A stretch of DNA of 48,227 nt, taken from contig CALWFV010000025.1 of assembly GCA_944377745.1 (NCBI GenBank), positions 1-48,227 on the forward strand, in the 5' to 3' direction. The position numbers and the translations under genes were made by a program. Positions 7,605 to 15,240 of this stretch are shown here, piece after piece. This DNA is from an uncultured Mediterraneibacter sp. (lineage in GTDB: Bacteria; Bacillota; Clostridia; Lachnospirales; Lachnospiraceae). The notes under the pieces are model-generated. The model saw nothing but the letters and a program-made list of their open reading frames with translations. It made no database searches and was not told the origin of the DNA. Position 1 is the stretch's first letter. Each line of letters begins with the position of its first letter.

Positions 7605-8372
7605 ATGAAACCAGTTTTAGAAGCAAAACAGCTTTCAAAAAGATATCCCGGCAGTTCCGCTCCCGCGCTGGACAGTGTGACATTTTCTGTAGACCGGGGT
7701 GAATTCGTGGGAATCATGGGTGCTTCCGGTTCGGGCAAAACCACCCTTCTCAATGTCCTGTCCACCATAGACCGTCCTACTTCCGGGGAAATCCTGATCA
7801 GCGGCGTAAGCCTTGGAACGCTGAACGACGACAGAGGAGCAGATTTTCGGAAAGATCGTCTGGGCTTTATCTTCCAGGAATATTTCCTTCTTGACAGCCT
7901 CACCATCCGGGAAAATATCTCCGTACCTCTTGCGCTGAAGAAAATTCCCGCCAAAAGGATTGCCTCCGCAGTACAGCGGCTCGCGGAACGGTTCGGCATC
8001 GCCGCACAGCTTGACAAATATCCTTCCGAACTTTCCGGCGGTCAGCGGCAGAGAGCTTCCGCAGCCAGAGCCATCATAAAACGGCCGGATATCCTGTTTG
8101 CCGATGAGCCCACGGGCGCTCTCGACTCCGCTTCTTCCACGGAACTGCTGAATACTCTGAGCGAAGCGAACCGTAAACTCCAGACCACGATCCTTATGGT
8201 CACACATGACGCCTATGCCGCCAGCTTTGCGGACCGCATTCTGATCTTCCGGGACGGTCATATTGTAAGCGAACTGTTCCGCAGCGGAGACCGGCAGGAT
8301 TTCTATCACGATATCACCTTGGAAACCGCAAGACTGGACCGGCTGAGAACGCAGCCGCGAGAACATGTATAA
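7605..8372 (+). CDS. BceA-like ABC transporter ATPase
   Basis: ATPase of 255 residues in the MacB/BceA class used for antimicrobial-peptide resistance or envelope release. Motifs seen are Walker A GASGSGKTT (about 37-45), Q-loop FIFQEYFLLD, signature LSGGQRQR, Walker B ILFADEPTGALD and H-loop VTHD. ATG at 7605 follows AAAGGAGG at 7588-7594 by ten bases. Its partner permease starts 237 bases downstream, unusually far for this pair, because a structured repeat sits between them. Confidence 0.88.
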   Translation: MKPVLEAKQLSKRYPGSSAPALDSVTFSVDRGEFVGIMGASGSGKTTLLNVLSTIDRPTSGEILISGVSLGTLNDDRGADFRKDRLGFIFQEYFLLDSLTIRENISVPLALKKIPAKRIASAVQRLAERFGIAAQLDKYPSELSGGQRQRASAARAIIKRPDILFADEPTGALDSASSTELLNTLSEANRKLQTTILMVTHDAYAASFADRILIFRDGHIVSELFRSGDRQDFYHDITLETARLDRLRTQPREHV

Positions 8373-8395
8373 GTAATATAAGTAAATCAAAAAGA

Positions 8396-8591
8396 TTCCA
8401 GCTGTGCGGTTAGTTGATTCAAGAATCATCCAAACCACTTATCCATTCGCAAAATCGTGCTAACGCACTCCTGCGTCTGCTGACGCATCCGCTTTTTGCT
8501 CATTGATAAGTGGGTTGCTGATCCGATAATCCATTGGCATTGCAATAAATTGCATGCAATGGATTATCGGATCGCAACCGCACAGTTGGAG
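8396..8591 (-). repeat. Structured intergenic element E1 (long hairpin plus tandem-GA stem-loop)
   Basis: Nested inverted repeats fill the gap between the ATPase and permease genes. Outer arms are at 8396-8411 and 8576-8591 (16 pairs, two G-T). Inside, 8520-8536 pairs perfectly with 8557-8573 (17 bp). Next to it 8435-8443 pairs with 8505-8513, enclosing a stem of 8449-8454 with 8494-8499, which encloses two small hairpins at 8457-8468 and 8472-8487. On the minus strand the main stem carries AATGAG opposite CGAAT, giving tandem G-A/A-G pairs. The same order and motif recur at 16966-17202 and 22605-22766. It carries no coding frame of note. Confidence 0.75.
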
Positions 8592-8608
8592 AAGATTGGA
8601 GACTTCCT

Positions 8609-10651
8609 ATGAATATATTAACCATATCCCTGAAAAATATACGAAAAAATCTTTCCTTTTACGCTCTGTACCTTTTTTCCGCCGCTTTCGTCATCACCGT
8701 ATTCTTTTCCTTTCTCTCTTTCTCCATGAACGATATCATTGTGGAGAAGATTTCCTCTGACGGACGTGTAGAATCCATGTGCAGGACGATCTCGATCTTC
8801 CTGATGGCTTTCGTCATCTTTTACATGACGTATTCCAACCGCTTCTTTCTACGCCGACGAAGCGAAGAACTGGGCATCTACGCCCTGCTGGGATACCGGA
8901 GGAATTCTATTCTTGCCCTGCTGTGCTGTGAAAATGTCTTTCTCTGCGCAGGAGCTTTGCTTCTTGGACTCTTCTTCGGATCCTGCCTCCATCGCGGAAT
9001 CGTTCTCGCCGTGACTGCTCTGCTGGACTTGTATATAGATCCTTCCGGCATCCCCTTTTTTGCTCCCCGTGCCGCAGTATACACGGCAGGATTTCTCCTT
9101 GTGATCATCCTGCTGCTCTCTGTTTCCAACGCTTCTCTCCTCCTCCGAACTCCTCTCATCGGACTGGTCCGTTCCAGGAAAAAGGCAGAGAAGAAAATGA
9201 AATTCCGCCGTCTCCCGGCTGCAGCCGGACTTGCGATGACCGGGGCAGGATATCTTCTTTCACTGGATATCATCCGAGGTGAGGATTCCATCTGGATCAC
9301 TTCCGGTTTCTACCTCACCGGTATGATCACCCTTTTTCTCTTGGTCTGCGGGACAGTGCTTTTTATCTTCGCTTTCCTCCCCTTTCTTCTTGATAAGGAC
9401 AGGCAAAACGCAGACCGGTTTTATACGCCGGACCGGATCATTTTAATCCCCGGTTTTATCTACCGGATCCGCTCCGGAGCGAGAACGCTGATCATGCTTA
9501 CTCTGCTGTCTGCCGCTGCGCTCACTGTTTCAAGCGTTATGGCACTCTCTCTGTATTACCCTGTGGCTGCGCTCTCGCGGATCACACCCTCAGAAATCGA
9601 ATTCCGGGTTACAGAGAAGGATGAGATATCCGAGGCAAGAGCTCTCGTCATGCGGTATTCCTCTGATCCCGGAGCAGCCTCTTTCCTTGAGACTGATATT
9701 TATACTGTAAGCTCTGGTTCACCGGAGGCACTCCTGCCGCCTGAATACAGTCTGGGAACAGCACAGGAGAATTCCAAAAGCGGCGAAACCCTGAGGGATC
9801 CCGGATTCGAGTGCATTTCCCTGAGCAGTCACCGCGCTCTCCTGCTGGCGCAGGGACGTAAAAAAGCCGCAGAACAGCTCCCCACACTAAAAGACGACGA
9901 ATGCATCCTGATCAGATACGAGCCAGACCGGGACAGTTCTTCTGAGGCAGGCAGGACGTATTCTCTTCAGCTAGACAGTGAAGAAATCCCCGTAACTGTA
10001 AAGGAGACCAGCATGGATAATTCCGTTTCTTTTGCAAACAGTGTGGGAACTCTGATCGTCAGTGATGATCTCTTTCAGAAAATAAGCGGCTCAGATCTTC
10101 CCTGCCGGAGCATCCTCAGCATCAACGGAAACGGGGTCAAAGACAATGAACGCCTGTACAGCGCACTGGATCAGCTGCTTGACGGAAGTCCTTACCTTCA
10201 GGGGCATTCCCACCGTCAGAGAGAACTGCTCTCTGTGAACAGTTCCACCTTTCTGCTCATCGGATTTCTGGTGGTGCTGTTCTTTATCGCCTCCGGAAGC
10301 ATCCTGTATTTCAACAATCTGACCGCGGTATCAGACAGCAAAAGCGATTACAGGATCCTCTGGAAAATGGGCTATTCCCGGAAAAGGATACGCCGGATCA
10401 TCCGCAGACAGGTACTTGTCTTTTTTGCCATTCCTTTTCTTTTCGGCCTTGTGGACTGTATGTTCGCCTCTCTTGTCTACAAAAACGCGCTGATGCAGAA
10501 TCTTCTGGGAAATTCTCCTCTCCTGTATCTGCCGGTGCTTCTTGCAGTGTTGTTGACCGGAGTGATATATTTGATATACTGGTTGATCACCGTGCGCGCC
10601 TGCTGCCGGGCGGTCTTCACAGATTCTGGAACCGGGAGGGTTGAACCATGA
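8609..10651 (+). CDS. BceB-like FtsX-family ABC permease
   Basis: Membrane permease of 680 residues with the layout of BceB/VraG proteins: helix 1 at about 17-40, a paired block near 60-175, two helices near 205-255, a large outside domain (about 310-550) and three C-terminal helices (about 550-575, 610-635, 640-665). With the ATPase upstream it should move or release peptide antibiotics or lipid-linked targets, and it may signal to the kinase. ATG at 8609 has GGAG 8 bases before. The stop overlaps the kinase start as ATGA. Substrate is not determinable from sequence. Confidence 0.85.
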   Translation: MNILTISLKNIRKNLSFYALYLFSAAFVITVFFSFLSFSMNDIIVEKISSDGRVESMCRTISIFLMAFVIFYMTYSNRFFLRRRSEELGIYALLGYRRNSILALLCCENVFLCAGALLLGLFFGSCLHRGIVLAVTALLDLYIDPSGIPFFAPRAAVYTAGFLLVIILLLSVSNASLLLRTPLIGLVRSRKKAEKKMKFRRLPAAAGLAMTGAGYLLSLDIIRGEDSIWITSGFYLTGMITLFLLVCGTVLFIFAFLPFLLDKDRQNADRFYTPDRIILIPGFIYRIRSGARTLIMLTLLSAAALTVSSVMALSLYYPVAALSRITPSEIEFRVTEKDEISEARALVMRYSSDPGAASFLETDIYTVSSGSPEALLPPEYSLGTAQENSKSGETLRDPGFECISLSSHRALLLAQGRKKAAEQLPTLKDDECILIRYEPDRDSSSEAGRTYSLQLDSEEIPVTVKETSMDNSVSFANSVGTLIVSDDLFQKISGSDLPCRSILSINGNGVKDNERLYSALDQLLDGSPYLQGHSHRQRELLSVNSSTFLLIGFLVVLFFIASGSILYFNNLTAVSDSKSDYRILWKMGYSRKRIRRIIRRQVLVFFAIPFLFGLVDCMFASLVYKNALMQNLLGNSPLLYLPVLLAVLLTGVIYLIYWLITVRACCRAVFTDSGTGRVEP

Positions 10652-12213
10652 AACTGCTGACCACCAAACTGCTCTTTTTTGTAAACCATGCAGGAATGCT
10701 CCTTTATGTGTGTTTTTTTCTCTCCCAGGGGTTCCTGTCCGGCAGCGCCGGCCGGAATCCCTCGGAGGTCGTACCGTTTGCCCTGACCACTTTGATCCTG
10801 GGTGATATCGTCTATATCAACTCGAGGAATCTGAAAGGCAGCCGGGTCCTCACCCTGTTCTGTGCTCTGCTCGCCCTGGATGGCTGGTATATCCTGCTGG
10901 CTCCGGAGTACCGGCATATGCCCTCCTTCCTCTTCCTCGTCCTGGGACCAGTGATCGGATATCTGTCCGCCCGGTTTCTTCTGTATTTTTTATTTCAGGG
11001 CAGCGGATACCGGTTCCGGAAGATGGCAGACTTCCTTCTCGCATTTTTCGTTCTGGCCGCCATCCTCGTGCTTTGCTTTTCCCGCCGCACCTACAGTCTT
11101 CTCTATGGCATCCAGTTCTGCGGCACCCCTGCGATCCTTATCTTCCTGCTGCTCTTCCATCGAAAGCGGGTGCTGTTTGTATTGAAAAGCGAGCGGCGTC
11201 CTCTGCTCGCATCCGCGGGAGCCACTCTGTGCCTGTTTTTCCTGTACTGCAGGTTTGCAGCAGACAGGGAAGGCGCGCTGGAAAACTTCGGGATCTACCT
11301 GCCGGTTCTGCTTTTCTTTCTGAGCGTTCACGGCATCGCTCTGAAGGAGAAAGGACCCACTCCGTTTCTGTCCCTCCTGAACAGAAAACAGATTGCGTCC
11401 CTGACCATCTCGTCGCTTCTCCTCTGTGGAGCCATGTCCGCCCTTACCAGAGCCGGGATCGGAGGATTCTTTGCACTGGCGGATCTGTTCACCTGTCTGG
11501 TCTTCCTGTGCGGCATCTGCATTGATCAGAGTCTCCGGCAGCGGAGTGAGCCGGATCCTTACTCCGCTGCCCTCGACCGTCTGAGGGAAGAGGAAAAACT
11601 CAGGGAAGAATTTGCAGACTATCTCCACGATAACGTACTCCAGGATCTTCACGCCGTCCGGAATCTCCTGAACTGTCCCGACCGTCCTGAGATGCTGGAA
11701 CTGGCCTCAGATACCCTGGACAGTCTGAATTCCCGGATCCGGAAACAGATGCAGGACTACCATCCTGTCCTCCGCCAGGGACTGACTCCCCGGGAAAACT
11801 ATGCCATGCTCATAGAAACGGTTTCCGCGGCTTTTCCCGGACGGAAAATCCAGATCCATTTTGACTGCCCGGATGACCTTTTTCTCGTGGCACCCTATGA
11901 CATGCTGATCTTCCGGATCATCCGGGAACTGCTTACCAACATATACAAGCATTCCGACGGGGATCAGGCCAAGATATCTCTGTCTCAGGGAAAAAACAGG
12001 ATTCGTCTGTCTGCAGGCGACAACGGAAGTTTTTCTCCGCCGGACTCTGAACTTTCTTCTCCGGAGGGACACAAAGGGCTTATCTCCATACAGGATCGCA
12101 TTTCTTCACTTGGAGGCACCGTATCAGTCTGTTCCTGCGTCTCTTCAGGTTTTGAAATACGAATTGAACTTCCCATGAAAGGAGAGAATTCTTATGAACA
12201 TTTTACTGGTTGA
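10648..12213 (+). CDS. NarL-type sensor histidine kinase
   Basis: Membrane histidine kinase of 521 residues. It has about nine predicted helices in residues 1-295, a short coiled linker, a HisKA_3 dimerisation box EFADYLHDNVLQDLH with phospho-acceptor H327, then a HATPase with N-box ELLTNIYKHSDGD and a G-rich lid GDNGSF...GHKGL. The long multi-helix sensor lacks an obvious periplasmic domain and could sense within the membrane or through the adjacent permease. Its 3' end overlaps the response regulator start by 20 bases. Confidence 0.87.
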   Translation: MKLLTTKLLFFVNHAGMLLYVCFFLSQGFLSGSAGRNPSEVVPFALTTLILGDIVYINSRNLKGSRVLTLFCALLALDGWYILLAPEYRHMPSFLFLVLGPVIGYLSARFLLYFLFQGSGYRFRKMADFLLAFFVLAAILVLCFSRRTYSLLYGIQFCGTPAILIFLLLFHRKRVLFVLKSERRPLLASAGATLCLFFLYCRFAADREGALENFGIYLPVLLFFLSVHGIALKEKGPTPFLSLLNRKQIASLTISSLLLCGAMSALTRAGIGGFFALADLFTCLVFLCGICIDQSLRQRSEPDPYSAALDRLREEEKLREEFADYLHDNVLQDLHAVRNLLNCPDRPEMLELASDTLDSLNSRIRKQMQDYHPVLRQGLTPRENYAMLIETVSAAFPGRKIQIHFDCPDDLFLVAPYDMLIFRIIRELLTNIYKHSDGDQAKISLSQGKNRIRLSAGDNGSFSPPDSELSSPEGHKGLISIQDRISSLGGTVSVCSCVSSGFEIRIELPMKGENSYEHFTG

Positions 12214-12805
12214 CGACCACATTCTCTTTGCTGCCAGCCTTTCGGCTGCCCTGGAGGGATACGATGAAATCGAACATTTCATCTCTGTACAAGATACGAA
12301 AAATCTGGAAGAACTAATAGGGAGCAACAGGATTGACATTGTCCTCATGGATATAAATCTTGGAAAGAACAGCGGCTCTGACGGGCTGGAAGCCGCCGCA
12401 TCTCTGCTCGCTCGCCATCCTGGCCTGAAAATCATAATCCTGACCGGATATGATCTCCCTGTATACCGCTATGAAGCAAGAAAAAAGAGTCTCAGCGGAT
12501 TTCTGAACAAAAGTATCCGGCCTGAGACCCTTGTAAAAGCACTGGCTGATGTTTATAGTGGAAAGACCTGTTTCCCGACAGAAAAGGACTATGCTGTTCC
12601 TGAGGAGCTGACTGACGCAGAGAAGAAGATCCTTTCCCTGCTCTGCAGCGGGAAAAAGCGAAGGGATATCGCTGCAGAACTTTTCATCAGCGAGAGGACT
12701 CTCTCCAACCATATCCAGCATATCTTTGAAAAGCTGGGCGTCTCCTCAACAGTGGAGGCTGTAACAAAAGCAATACAGGCGGGATATATCCCGCCTGTGA
12801 TGTAA
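12194..12805 (+). CDS. NarL/LuxR-family response regulator
   Basis: Regulator of 203 residues. The receiver domain has the acidic pair D7-D8, phospho-acceptor D53 in VLMDINLG, T84 and K106 (FLNKS). The C-terminal LuxR-type helix-turn-helix is at about residues 138-200, with DIAAELFISERTLSNHIQHI. It is the cognate partner of the overlapping kinase and the likely regulator of the ABC operon. Its last codons lie in a 22-bp palindrome that also serves as a terminator stem. Confidence 0.9.
   Translation: MNILLVDDHILFAASLSAALEGYDEIEHFISVQDTKNLEELIGSNRIDIVLMDINLGKNSGSDGLEAAASLLARHPGLKIIILTGYDLPVYRYEARKKSLSGFLNKSIRPETLVKALADVYSGKTCFPTEKDYAVPEELTDAEKKILSLLCSGKKRRDIAAELFISERTLSNHIQHIFEKLGVSSTVEAVTKAIQAGYIPPVM
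12776..12797 (+). terminator. Terminator stem inside the response-regulator 3' end
   Basis: Perfect 22-bp palindrome with 11-bp arms (GGCGGGATAT core) overlapping the last codons of the response regulator, followed by a T-rich stretch (12812-12827). It lies between convergent genes (regulator and cobK), so it could end transcription from both sides. Confidence 0.6.
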
Positions 12806-12814
12806 GGATACTGA

Positions 12815-13609
12815 TTATTTCTTTTTACCTGCATTAAAGTGTTCCATCATTCTGGTCACATCCCCCAGTGTTTCTCCCTCTTCCTCCGGACGTCCCACAA
12901 CAACGAGCACTGCCCCTGTCTCCCGGGCAGCCTTTACCTTTTCCTCAAATCCGCCTGCTTTTCCCGACTCTTTTGAGACAAAATATGTTGCTTCTGTCTG
13001 ATGCAGCAGAGCCACATTCATCTCGGCAGAAAAAGGTCCCTGCATGGCGATCAGGTTACGTCCTTTAAATCCCAGCCGTACACTCTCCTCCACCGCTTCT
13101 CTGGTAGACAGGACACGGGCAAAACAGCGCTTTTCATATCCTTCGATGGCAGTATAGAGATGGAGTTCCTTACTTCCCGTAGCGATCAGAATATTCCCCT
13201 GAGTATGTCGGAGATATTCCACTGCCTCCTGCACGGAACCGGTAATAACAATATTTTCCCCTTCGCCGTCTTCACAAACATCAGACTTTTTCCCGCCCTC
13301 TCTCAGACAGCGGATATACTGTGTATCTGCATTCAGACAGGCTGCTCTGATATTTTTTGTTACTTCCACCGCAAACGGATGAGTTGCATCGATCACAAGA
13401 CGGATATCATGATCTTTCACGAAATCTTCTATCTCTGTTTCATCCATTCGACCGGAGATACATTCGATTCCTTTCAGATTTCCGAGAATACTTTTTCCAT
13501 ATTCAGTTGCAGTGCTCACATAACAGTTTATATCATGCTCTGATGCATATTCCGCAAGCTTTCTCCCTTCTGTTGTCCCTGCAAAGATCAGGATTCCCGG
13601 TCTTGTCAT
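12815..13609 (-). CDS. Cobalt-precorrin-6A reductase (CobK/CbiJ)
   Basis: Reduces the macrocycle of (cobalt-)precorrin-6A with a nicotinamide cofactor. It is 264 residues with the family signatures ILIFAGTTEGRKLAEY at the N-terminus, VIDATHPFAVEVTKN (about 72-86) and the C-terminal FVSKESGKAGGFEEKVKAA. It is not within the main cobalt operon. Its ATG overlaps the stop of the upstream Rpn-family gene as ATGA, so its translation depends on that unrelated gene. Confidence 0.92.
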   Translation of the reverse strand: MTRPGILIFAGTTEGRKLAEYASEHDINCYVSTATEYGKSILGNLKGIECISGRMDETEIEDFVKDHDIRLVIDATHPFAVEVTKNIRAACLNADTQYIRCLREGGKKSDVCEDGEGENIVITGSVQEAVEYLRHTQGNILIATGSKELHLYTAIEGYEKRCFARVLSTREAVEESVRLGFKGRNLIAMQGPFSAEMNVALLHQTEATYFVSKESGKAGGFEEKVKAARETGAVLVVVGRPEEEGETLGDVTRMMEHFNAGKKK

Positions 13610-14748
13610 AACTCTTTCCCTGCCGCAGCTTCCAGGCGGGCCTGTTCGATCTCTGTTTCTGTTCCTCCCGTGAACTTTTTGATCTCCTTTACAGTCATAC
13701 CGCCCTCAAGCATTTTTACGATAATAGCGTTTTTTTCCTGTCTGCGTCCTTCTTTGAGCCCTTTTTCTCGTCCTTCTGCCTGTCCTTCCGCCCGTCCTTC
13801 TTCGAGCCCTTCTGCTCGTCCTTCCGCTCGTCCTTCCGCTCGTCCTTCTTCGAACCCTATTTTTCTTCCTATTTGTCTTCCATCTTTAATCCCTTTTGCC
13901 ATCCCTTCCCTGACCGCATCTGCATACCATTCTTCCATTGCCTGACACATATTGATCTTTTCCTCCTTCTCCATTACCGGTATCTCTTTCAGCATGGTTT
14001 CTGACTGAAGAAATACTCTTACAGCCTGGTAGGTCTCTACATCTACGTTTTCAAAATAATTTCTGTTTTCCTGTATGTATTTCTGAAGCTTCTCTTTTTC
14101 ACCTCTACATTTTAACATTCCAAACACCTGTTGTAAATCTGTATGAAACTGCTCTAAATGCTCCATATTTCCCGCATCGATCAGATTGATCCGATAATTC
14201 GGTATGTATTTTTCCAGGATTTTTTCATCTTTTAATTCTTCATTTAGCCTGAACATATCATAAAGATCCACGGCTCCGTCCCACTTTTTCACATCATAGT
14301 AAAATACAAGAGTGATGATCGGGAATATCCTGTCGTCTTTTCCAAACCGTGAAAGATACTCTGCTCCGGTCAGCTTTCTCGTCTGCTGTCCGTTCCCTCT
14401 CTCTTTTTTCCGCTGTTGCCACAAAAGCCGGATCTGTTCCGTATAAGATATTCCATCCTGTGTCATGTTTCTTACAGGCATAGCATAATGAATCTCGTTC
14501 TGCGCTTCACATGCAAGAACAGCCAGATTCAGCCCCTTCTTCCACCGTTTGACAACGTCCCGGTGCCTCTGCATTCCCTTGCTCTTCGCTCTTTTATCAG
14601 TAACAATAATATCTGTTTCTCTGTCCATGTTTTCAAGTTCTTCCGGTCTGACGACCTGTCGTCCGCCGAAGATCATGCCATTAAACAGATCCGCAAAACG
14701 CTCATTGTCGCTGAGCCAGTTTTTCACAGCAATGTCCGCTTTTCCCAT
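13606..14748 (-). CDS. Rpn-family PD-(D/E)XK nuclease/transposase-like protein
   Basis: Protein of 380 residues in the recombination-promoting nuclease (YhgA/Rpn) family. The N-terminal half carries the restriction-fold region with DIIVTDKR and VLACEAQNEIHYAMPVRNM, corresponding to the conserved ENQ...YAMPVR segment. The C-terminal part (about 290-340) is a run of EGRA-like four-residue repeats, followed by an EIKKFTGG-type short helical tail. Family members promote recombination and some act in phage defence. It is preceded by AAAGGAGGAAC and is translationally coupled to cobK, which is unusual for a mobile-type gene. Confidence 0.82.
   Translation of the reverse strand: MGKADIAVKNWLSDNERFADLFNGMIFGGRQVVRPEELENMDRETDIIVTDKRAKSKGMQRHRDVVKRWKKGLNLAVLACEAQNEIHYAMPVRNMTQDGISYTEQIRLLWQQRKKERGNGQQTRKLTGAEYLSRFGKDDRIFPIITLVFYYDVKKWDGAVDLYDMFRLNEELKDEKILEKYIPNYRINLIDAGNMEHLEQFHTDLQQVFGMLKCRGEKEKLQKYIQENRNYFENVDVETYQAVRVFLQSETMLKEIPVMEKEEKINMCQAMEEWYADAVREGMAKGIKDGRQIGRKIGFEEGRAEGRAEGRAEGLEEGRAEGQAEGREKGLKEGRRQEKNAIIVKMLEGGMTVKEIKKFTGGTETEIEQARLEAAAGKEL
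13745..13852 (-). repeat. Nine tandem 12-bp coding repeats in the Rpn-family gene
   Basis: Nine consecutive 12-bp units (consensus CGTCCTTCCGCT on the plus strand) run without interruption and encode EGRA-type tetrapeptides. Two neighbouring units (13817-13828 and 13829-13840) are identical. Because the unit is a multiple of three, slippage changes length but keeps frame and the coupling to cobK. Confidence 0.9.
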
Positions 14749-15065
14749 AAAGTTCCTCCTTTGTAAGTTATAATTTCATCAAAATATGGTATCTCCGGCT
14801 GAATTGCCATGATAAATTGAGATATGACACGAAAACCGTGTTACTTTCCAGATATATGAATTTATAGAAAAACTTAATCTGGGATTTTGATGTAAAATAA
14901 TCATACCACCCGCCTCTCATTTTTGCAATCCTGTTCCCGGGTATGGATATAACCTGTAATAGCATGTTTTCTTTGATATTTCTGTAAATCTGCCCGAGAA
15001 TTATCAATTTTTTTTAAAATTTTCTTTATTTTTTAACAAAAACTTTATTTTTATTTGTTTTTCGC
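14749..15065. other. Gene-free stretch upstream of the Rpn-family gene and amt
   Basis: AT-rich. It holds the Rpn ribosome site (GGAGG near 14755-14760). The 79-codon minus-strand frame at 14768-15007 has no convincing ribosome site or family signature and is not called. The segment 15010-15065 is a long T/A-rich tract just upstream of the amt promoter and could act as an UP element. Confidence 0.5.
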
Positions 15066-15163
15066 TTGATTTTTATTTTTTATTCTGCTACACTAAGCCA
15101 CAAGACAAAGACGTCTGATGATGAGGCAAAAGAAACGCCCTCACCCATCAGGCGTCTTTTCTT
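15066..15163 (+). promoter_or_regulatory. amt promoter and leader attenuator
   Basis: Promoter TTGATT (15066-15071), 17-bp spacer, TACACT (15089-15094). About ten bases after the expected start is a long hairpin with 13-bp arms at 15108-15120 and 15146-15158 (one G-T pair). It is extended by an inner TGAGGC/GCC-TCA helix and followed by TTTTCTT. No plus-strand gene ends here, so this is a leader terminator. In Clostridia, nitrogen genes are often controlled by antitermination at such leaders. The regulator is not visible in this window. Confidence 0.7.
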
Positions 15164-15240
15164 GTTTACGGTCTTTTTCCTGTTGACGTACGGCGGCAGA
15201 TAAAAGTCCGGAAATCCAAAGGTACATGGGAGGTATTTTT

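Noticed and set aside
13745-13852. Regular 12-bp repeats as a CRISPR array
   Set aside because: Units are contiguous without spacers, too short, and in frame inside a coding region.
14768-15007. A 79-codon minus-strand frame in the gap before amt
   Set aside because: No convincing ribosome site and no recognisable domain; AT-rich intergenic DNA gives such frames by chance.
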